From NCBI GenBank assembly GCA_014843695.1, contig CM026402.1, positions 19,386,396 to 19,450,395 on the forward strand: DNA of 64,000 nucleotides. Reading direction: 5' to 3'. Below the pieces are notes generated by a model that did no database searches, was not told where the DNA came from, and worked only from the letters and a program-made list of their open reading frames with translations. Source of the stretch: Archivesica marissinica (Eukaryota > Mollusca > Bivalvia > Venerida > Vesicomyidae). Position numbers and translations under genes: made by a program. This document shows positions 58,893 to 64,000 of the stretch, piece after piece (position 1 is the first letter of the stretch; every line of letters starts with the position of its first letter).

Positions 58893-60414
58893 TTGAGCGT
58901 AACAATTATAAGTTCACCAATAATACAGAGGAAGTCCTCAAAACTGGAACTTGTCTAATTAGGAATTCCCTCCAAACAGGACGATTTTTCCAGTCCTGAT
59001 GTGTTTCCTTCTGTATTCATTGCAATAAAATCGAAACCCTCTTTTCCAAATATATCTATCGAAACCCTCTTTTCCAAATATATCTGACATGTTTTCAGAA
59101 CAATTTGTGAACTTATCTATTGGAAATTACGAACTTTCGGAGGCGAAAATCCTGATCCGAAGATCCGTAATCTAAAATTTAACACATTCCATGTTCCAAA
59201 ACATAAAATATCACCGTATGCACCTTTTTGCACACGATTTGGATGAAAACCTCACAACTAATTTGGAATGTCCTAACAAACAGTTAGGATTAAAATATAT
59301 GAATATATAGCATGAAATGCTATAATTAGACTCTCTACATAATTGTTTACAACTTCTATTGAATATACGATTTATTGTAGATATCATATATGACAACATT
59401 GACATAATGGTTAATAGATGGTCTAGGTCTATTTACATATTATTCTGTATCTTAAAACTACCGGTATTCAAACTGAACATTCCTGAAGTTGTATGAGATG
59501 AATGATGATGATGATGATTATGATGATGATGATAATGTTGATAGACAAACAAACACAGTAACTGTGACAGGCAGGACACAACCAGGAGTCAATCAAGCTG
59601 TAAACATCAATGCAAAATATACTGACACCAAAATGAAACTGTGCACTTGCCTTGTAGGTAATTTTGGTATCAATGGGTAAATTAGTACAATGTGTGAAAG
59701 GATTATATTCATAATTCTAAAATTTGTATCGAAAAAGTAACGCTCAATATAAAAGTGCACAGTTTTTTATGGTGTCAGTAACAAGTCAAGAAAATGTAAA
59801 TTCCAAAAATACATTAAGTACAACAGAATAAGCTTTTACCTCAATAGCCTAAATGTGCACTGTACATCGTCAGTTAACCGGTTATTTACACAATTGATAC
59901 TCGTGCAGCCAGTATAAGATGAAGAACATGCTCTGCTATGATAGACATTACTGGTTTTTCTATTACCTCCCTTGATGTATAAAGTCAGATTTATCCCTAA
60001 ATGTATATTGGTCCTTTTAGTTGGAATCCTTTGTTTTTACTGTTGACGTCTAAACAGATGTTGCGTTAGGATAAATGTAATTTTATTAAAATCGTGTTAA
60101 TTAATTGAACCAATTTTTACAGTAAGGTATCCATTGGACATGCTAAAGGATACCTGTCGAGATTGAATAATTTCATAATTATAAGACGCGAATACGGATA
60201 AGAATGGAAAACATGTGGTGCAAAGGAAACAGCGATAAAAACAGAGGAAACCAATTAAGAGGACCAATATACTATTAGGAGAATTCAGGGGCAGTAACTG
60301 ACTAATGTTTCTCATTTAATGCTCGTTAATGTTTGAGTTATCTCCCTGTACACATGTACACCCTATGCTCTATCATACACATATTCAAACAAACATTGCC
60401 ACATAACCATGTAC
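58893..60414. other. Vinculin intron, mostly unrecognised
   Basis: Contains a two-copy 28-bp repeat at 59035-59090 (TCGAAACCCTCTTTTCCAAA) and a GAT microsatellite at 59502-59534, which gives a spurious Asp-rich frame. No exon supported. Confidence 0.5.
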
Positions 60415-61369
60415 TCCACAACATAACCCTGTACTCCACAACATAACCCTGTACTCCACAACATAACCCTGTACTCCACAACATAACCCTGTACTCCACA
60501 ACATAACCCTGTACTCCACAACATAACCCTGTACTCCACAACATAACCCTGTACTCCACAACATAACCCTGTACTCCACAACATAACCCTGTACTCCACA
60601 ACATAACCCTGTACTCCACAACATAACCCTGTACTCCACAACATAACCCTGTACTCCACAACATAACCCTGTACTCACAACATAACCCTGTACTCCACAA
60701 CATAACCCTGTACTCCACAACATAACCCTGTACTCCACAACATAACCCTGTACTCCACAACATAACCCTGTACTCCACAACATAACCCTGTACTCCACAA
60801 CATAACCCTGTACTCCACAACATAACCTGTACTCACCCTGTACTCCACAACATAACCCTGTACTCCACAACATAACCTGTACTCCACAACATAACCCTGT
60901 ACTCCACAACATAACCCTGTACTCCACAACATAACCCTGTACTCCACAACATAACCCTGTACTCCACAACATAACCCTGTACTCCACAACATAACCCTGT
61001 ACTCCACAACATAACCCTGTACTCCACAACATAACCCTGTACTCCACAACATAACCCTGTACTCCACAACATAACCCTGTACTCCACAACATAACCCTGT
61101 ACTCCACAACATAACCCTGCACTCCACAACATAACCCTGCACTCCACAACATAACCCTGCACTCCACAACATAACCCTGCACTCCACAACATAACCCTGT
61201 ACTCCACAACATAACCCTGTACTCCACAACATAACCCTGTACTCCACAACATAACCCTGTACTCCACAACAAACCCTGTACTCCACACATAACCCTGTAC
61301 TCCACAACATAACCCTGTACTCCACAACATAACCCTGTACTCCACAACATAACCCTGTACTCCACAACG
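60415..61369. repeat. 20-bp minisatellite, about 47 copies
   Basis: Units of ACATAACCCTGTACTCCACA, very uniform. A few units lost one or two bases, and four near 61118-61180 share CTGCACTCC. Several overlapping spurious frames arise on the minus strand. Confidence 0.97.
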
Positions 61370-61382
61370 GAAGAGGCCAATT

Positions 61383-62053
61383 ACTCACTGTATCTCCATA
61401 CTGCTGATAAGCAATAGGCACACTGTATCTCCATACTGCTGATAAGCAATAGGCACACTGTATCTCCATACTGCTGATAAGCAATAGGCACATTGTATCT
61501 CCATACTGCTGATAAGCAATAGGCACATTGTATCTCCATACTGCTGATAAGCAATAGGCACATTGTATCTCCATACTGCTGATAAGCAATAGGCACATTG
61601 TATCTCCATACTGCTGATAAGCAATAGGCACATTGTATCTACATACTGCTGATAAGCAATAGGCACACTGCATCTCCATACTGCTGATAAGCAATAGGCA
61701 CACTGTATCTCCATACTGCTGATAAGCATTAGGCACACTGTATCTCCATACTGCTGATAAGCAATAGGCACATTGTATCTCCATACTGCTGATAAGCAAT
61801 AGGCACACTGTATCTCCATACTGCTGATAAGCAATAGGCACACTGCATCTCCATACTGCTGATAAGCAATAGGCACACTGTATCTCCATACTGCTGATAA
61901 GCAATAGGCACATTGTATCTCCATACTGCTGATAAGCAATAGGCACACTGTATCTCCATACTGCTGATAAGCAATAGGCACACTGTATCTCCATACTGCT
62001 GATAAGCAATAGGCACACTGTATCTCCATACTGCTGATAAGCACATAAGGCAC
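61383..62053. repeat. 35-bp minisatellite, about 19 copies
   Basis: Units of CACTGTATCTCCATACTGCT + GATAAGCAATAGGCA, with a CACTG/CATTG polymorphism. Only about 14 bp separate it from the 20-bp array. Confidence 0.97.
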
Positions 62054-62082
62054 ACAGTACTACATACTCGATTGTTTATACA

Positions 62083-62306
62083 AAATTATTTTAGTTCGAT
62101 TGCAAAAACATGTTCTTATAACTTATATTAATAACTATCGAGACCTCAATCCTGATGGAATCCATCGCCACGAGGGAGATAGAAGAGGCAATGTAGAATT
62201 TACATGCCATGTCTAAGAGCACAATCGTAACGGCTTCAACGGGGCTCGAACTCCGGGCCTTTCGCACCTGAAGCGAACGTGCTACCACTGCCTGCGCTAT
62301 CACTTC
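62083..62306 (-). mobile_element. SINE-A, near full length
   Basis: Reverse orientation: tail ATTTTAGTTCGATTGCAAAA, body GGAATCCATCGCCACGAGGG, box B ACGGGGCTCGAACTCCGGGC and head CCTGCGCTATCACTTCATAC. Confidence 0.88.
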
Positions 62307-62499
62307 ATACTCGATGATCAATACCTAAGGAAATATATAGCAGCGTGACACAGCGGCTATATGTGGGAAGCGATAATGGTGTTGTATGGCATCTATGTGG
62401 AGTAGAGGGTTAATATATCAACAGGTTAATATTAGTGAACTCTGAAATGTAAATAGCTCGATTATATATGTAAATAATCTCATGGTTATATATGATAGG

Positions 62500-62735
62500 G
62501 CAAACACAAGCAATACAGGATCCACTGCAGTGGTTATTGCATCATCAATTGTCGCAATGTGCCAAACTTTACTAGTTTATACAAATTTTAAAAGGATGGT
62601 TTTTGCAAAATAAACGAGATCAATGCAGGATCAACTGCAGTGGTTATTGCATCATCACTTGCATCATCGACAATGTGCCAAACTTTACTAGTTTATACAA
62701 ATTTTAAACGGATGGTTTTTGCAAAACAAGCCAAA
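62500..62735. repeat. Two-copy tandem duplication of about 110 bp
   Basis: ACTGCAGTGGTTATTGCATC and AATGTGCCAAACTTTACTAG and GGATGGTTTTTGCAAAA occur in the same order twice. Confidence 0.9.
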
Positions 62736-63347
62736 TATTTAAAGAATTTCCAATGACTGCGTGCTAAAAAATCCAAAGATTTGCACTGAAACGAAATACT
62801 AAATAAATATAGCACTGTCGTATATGCGAATTGTTTATCAAAAATCAAACATATCCAAACAATACTTAATGCACATGCGTGTCACAACAATGTATGTCTT
62901 AGAATCTGATGTTTGTTCTGATTGCTGATAGAGGGCGCTGCATTATGAATGTACACAAGTGCGTGGCCAGGATCCGTTTGTTTGATCTATATTCCTGGTG
63001 TGGCATACTTTCATTTTCAGTTTAGTATGTCGCAAAAAAACACACTGTTTACTGACTGAACATAAGTATTCAATCTGTAATGGAAGAATGCGTAGTGCAT
63101 TGCAGCTATTGTACTTCAAATTTCATATTAACTAATATTTCTATTCCATAATACGACATAGTGTCGCTGTAAACTGTATAGCTTACCAATACACAAGAAG
63201 TCTGCACGCGACAGTTTCAGATATGAAATATTAAAACCATGAGATATTTACGTACATGTACATATGAACGCGTGGGACATGTAATGCAATCGCAATGCCA
63301 AGCCTGCAAGTAAAGCCATGCAACAGGTGGGTGGGGTAACTGTCTAC
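62736..63347. other. Vinculin intron, no recognised feature
   Basis: Nothing supported. Confidence 0.4.
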
Positions 63348-63524
63348 CTCTAGTAGACAACATGTTATCTTGTTGATTCACAGGAACAGATACGGTGGTC
63401 TTTTGCATCGCAGGTGGGGCACGAGGCGAAGCTAAAACTAAGCTCTTTTGTGGAACTTGCTTTTTGATCGGAACAACTGGCTTAAATGAAAGTGCAGTGG
63501 CGACGGTTCTGAGTGGCTTGTAAG
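63348..63524 (-). CDS. VCL: Candidate vinculin linker exon (basic, proline-containing)
   Basis: Acceptor CTTTCCCAG precedes 63524 and donor GTAGAC follows 63348. The exon is 177 nt, phase 1 in and 1 out. It encodes YKPLRTVATALSFKPVVPIK, then KQVPQKSLVLASPRAPPAMQ and KTTVSVPVNQQDNMLSTR. It has no vinculin signature by itself. It is assigned because strand and phase fit the exon at 54282-54371, and because a basic, proline-containing disordered segment suits the linker region or an alternative insert like that of metavinculin. A different gene cannot be excluded. Confidence 0.5.
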
Positions 63525-63715
63525 CTGGGAAAGCTATATTAGTGAGAAATCCATCATTAGTAATACAACTTAAATACGATCGTGCACAAAATTTGAATCT
63601 ACTTAACATAAAATTATCATTTTGTTGTTGGAAATAATTTTCAAGAAGAGCTGCGAAAAAGGACAGTTGTCATCAATTACTGTACACAAAAAAAGCAATT
63701 ACAGATGTGAACCAT

Positions 63716-64000
63716 TTCTAGTGTCCAAGGGGCAGAACCTCTCATTTCTAGTATCCAAGGGGCAGAACCTCTCATTTCTAGTGTCCAAGGGGCAGAATCT
63801 CTCATTTCTAGTGTCCAAGGGGCAGAACCTCTCATTTCTAGTGTCCAAGGGGCAGAACCTCTCATTTCTAGTATCCAAGGGGCAGAATCTCTCATTTCTA
63901 GTGTCCAAGGGGCAGAACCTCTCATTTCTAGTGTCCAAGGGGCAGAACCTCTCATTTCTAGTGTCCAAGGGGCAGAATCTCTCATTTCTAGTGTCCAAGG
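63716..64000. repeat. 30-bp minisatellite running off the window
   Basis: At least 9 units of CTCTCATTTCTAGTGTCCAA + GGGGCAGAAC, variants AGTATCC and AGAATC. It continues beyond 64000. Two spurious minus-strand frames (10-residue periods) arise from it. Confidence 0.96.

Noticed and set aside
59489..59680. Asp-rich 63-codon plus-strand frame
   Set aside because: It begins in a GAT microsatellite and has no other support.
60338..62055. Several overlapping minus-strand frames up to 447 codons
   Set aside because: Artefacts of the 20-bp and 35-bp arrays; all three frames are open through the same units.

Overview
The window is a piece of an animal nuclear genome, not a bacterial or viral one. 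It is AT-rich, its genes are split into short exons with GT..AG introns, and it is crowded with tRNA-derived SINEs, small inverted-repeat transposons (MITEs) and minisatellites. The exon sequences and repeat style suggest a lophotrochozoan, most likely a bivalve mollusc. That placement is inference; no marker here fixes the species.

Two genes are supported, both read from the minus strand. (1) The 3' end of a vinculin gene runs from beyond 64000 down to a stop at 26676. Its exons are 63348-63524 and 54282-54371 (candidate proline-rich linker exons), 47343-47461 (proline-rich linker), and 46558-46673, 40651-40774, 39533-39623 and 26676-26842 (the actin-binding tail). All reading phases join correctly. 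(2) Downstream lies the 3' end of a doublecortin (DCX) domain gene of DCDC1-like type. Its exons are 10602-10694, 7873-8022, 7415-7600, 5676-5825 and 5218-5403, with a terminal exon at 862-972. The two exons of one DCX domain sit in a nearly perfect 2.2 kb tandem duplication.

Layout. 1-3900: 3' end of the DCX gene, MITEs and a 29-bp array. 3915-8306: the duplicated DCX cassette. 9035-19515: five arrays (30, 22, 27, 24 and 39 bp units) with a 1000-N gap at 13053-14052. 19516-26675: intergenic DNA with three more arrays (40, 39/33 and 33 bp). 26676-47461: vinculin tail exons; their introns hold a (GTAGGTAT)-type array, SINEs, an inverted-repeat element with an 8-bp target duplication, and a 5.8 kb intron made almost wholly of two minisatellites. 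47462-64000: vinculin linker introns with SINEs, TTAA-flanked MITEs and 31, 57, 20, 35 and 30 bp arrays. By my count about 25 kb, roughly 40% of the known bases, is tandem repeat.

The main discovery is where these arrays come from. Several are amplified pieces of recognisable parents. The 44-bp array at 45347-46596 is the 3' end of a vinculin exon with its splice donor, repeated about 28 times. The 27-bp array runs up to the splice acceptor of a DCX-gene exon. The 5.5 kb 39-bp array is an internal segment of a SINE, flanked in the parent by the direct repeat TTCCA. The 30-bp and 31-bp arrays are two different parts of the tRNA-like head of another SINE family. A second clear result is a TTAA-flanked MITE caught inside a SINE, with empty-site copies elsewhere in the window.

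All open reading frames longer than about 110 codons lie in tandem arrays or the N gap and are artefacts of unit lengths that avoid stops.
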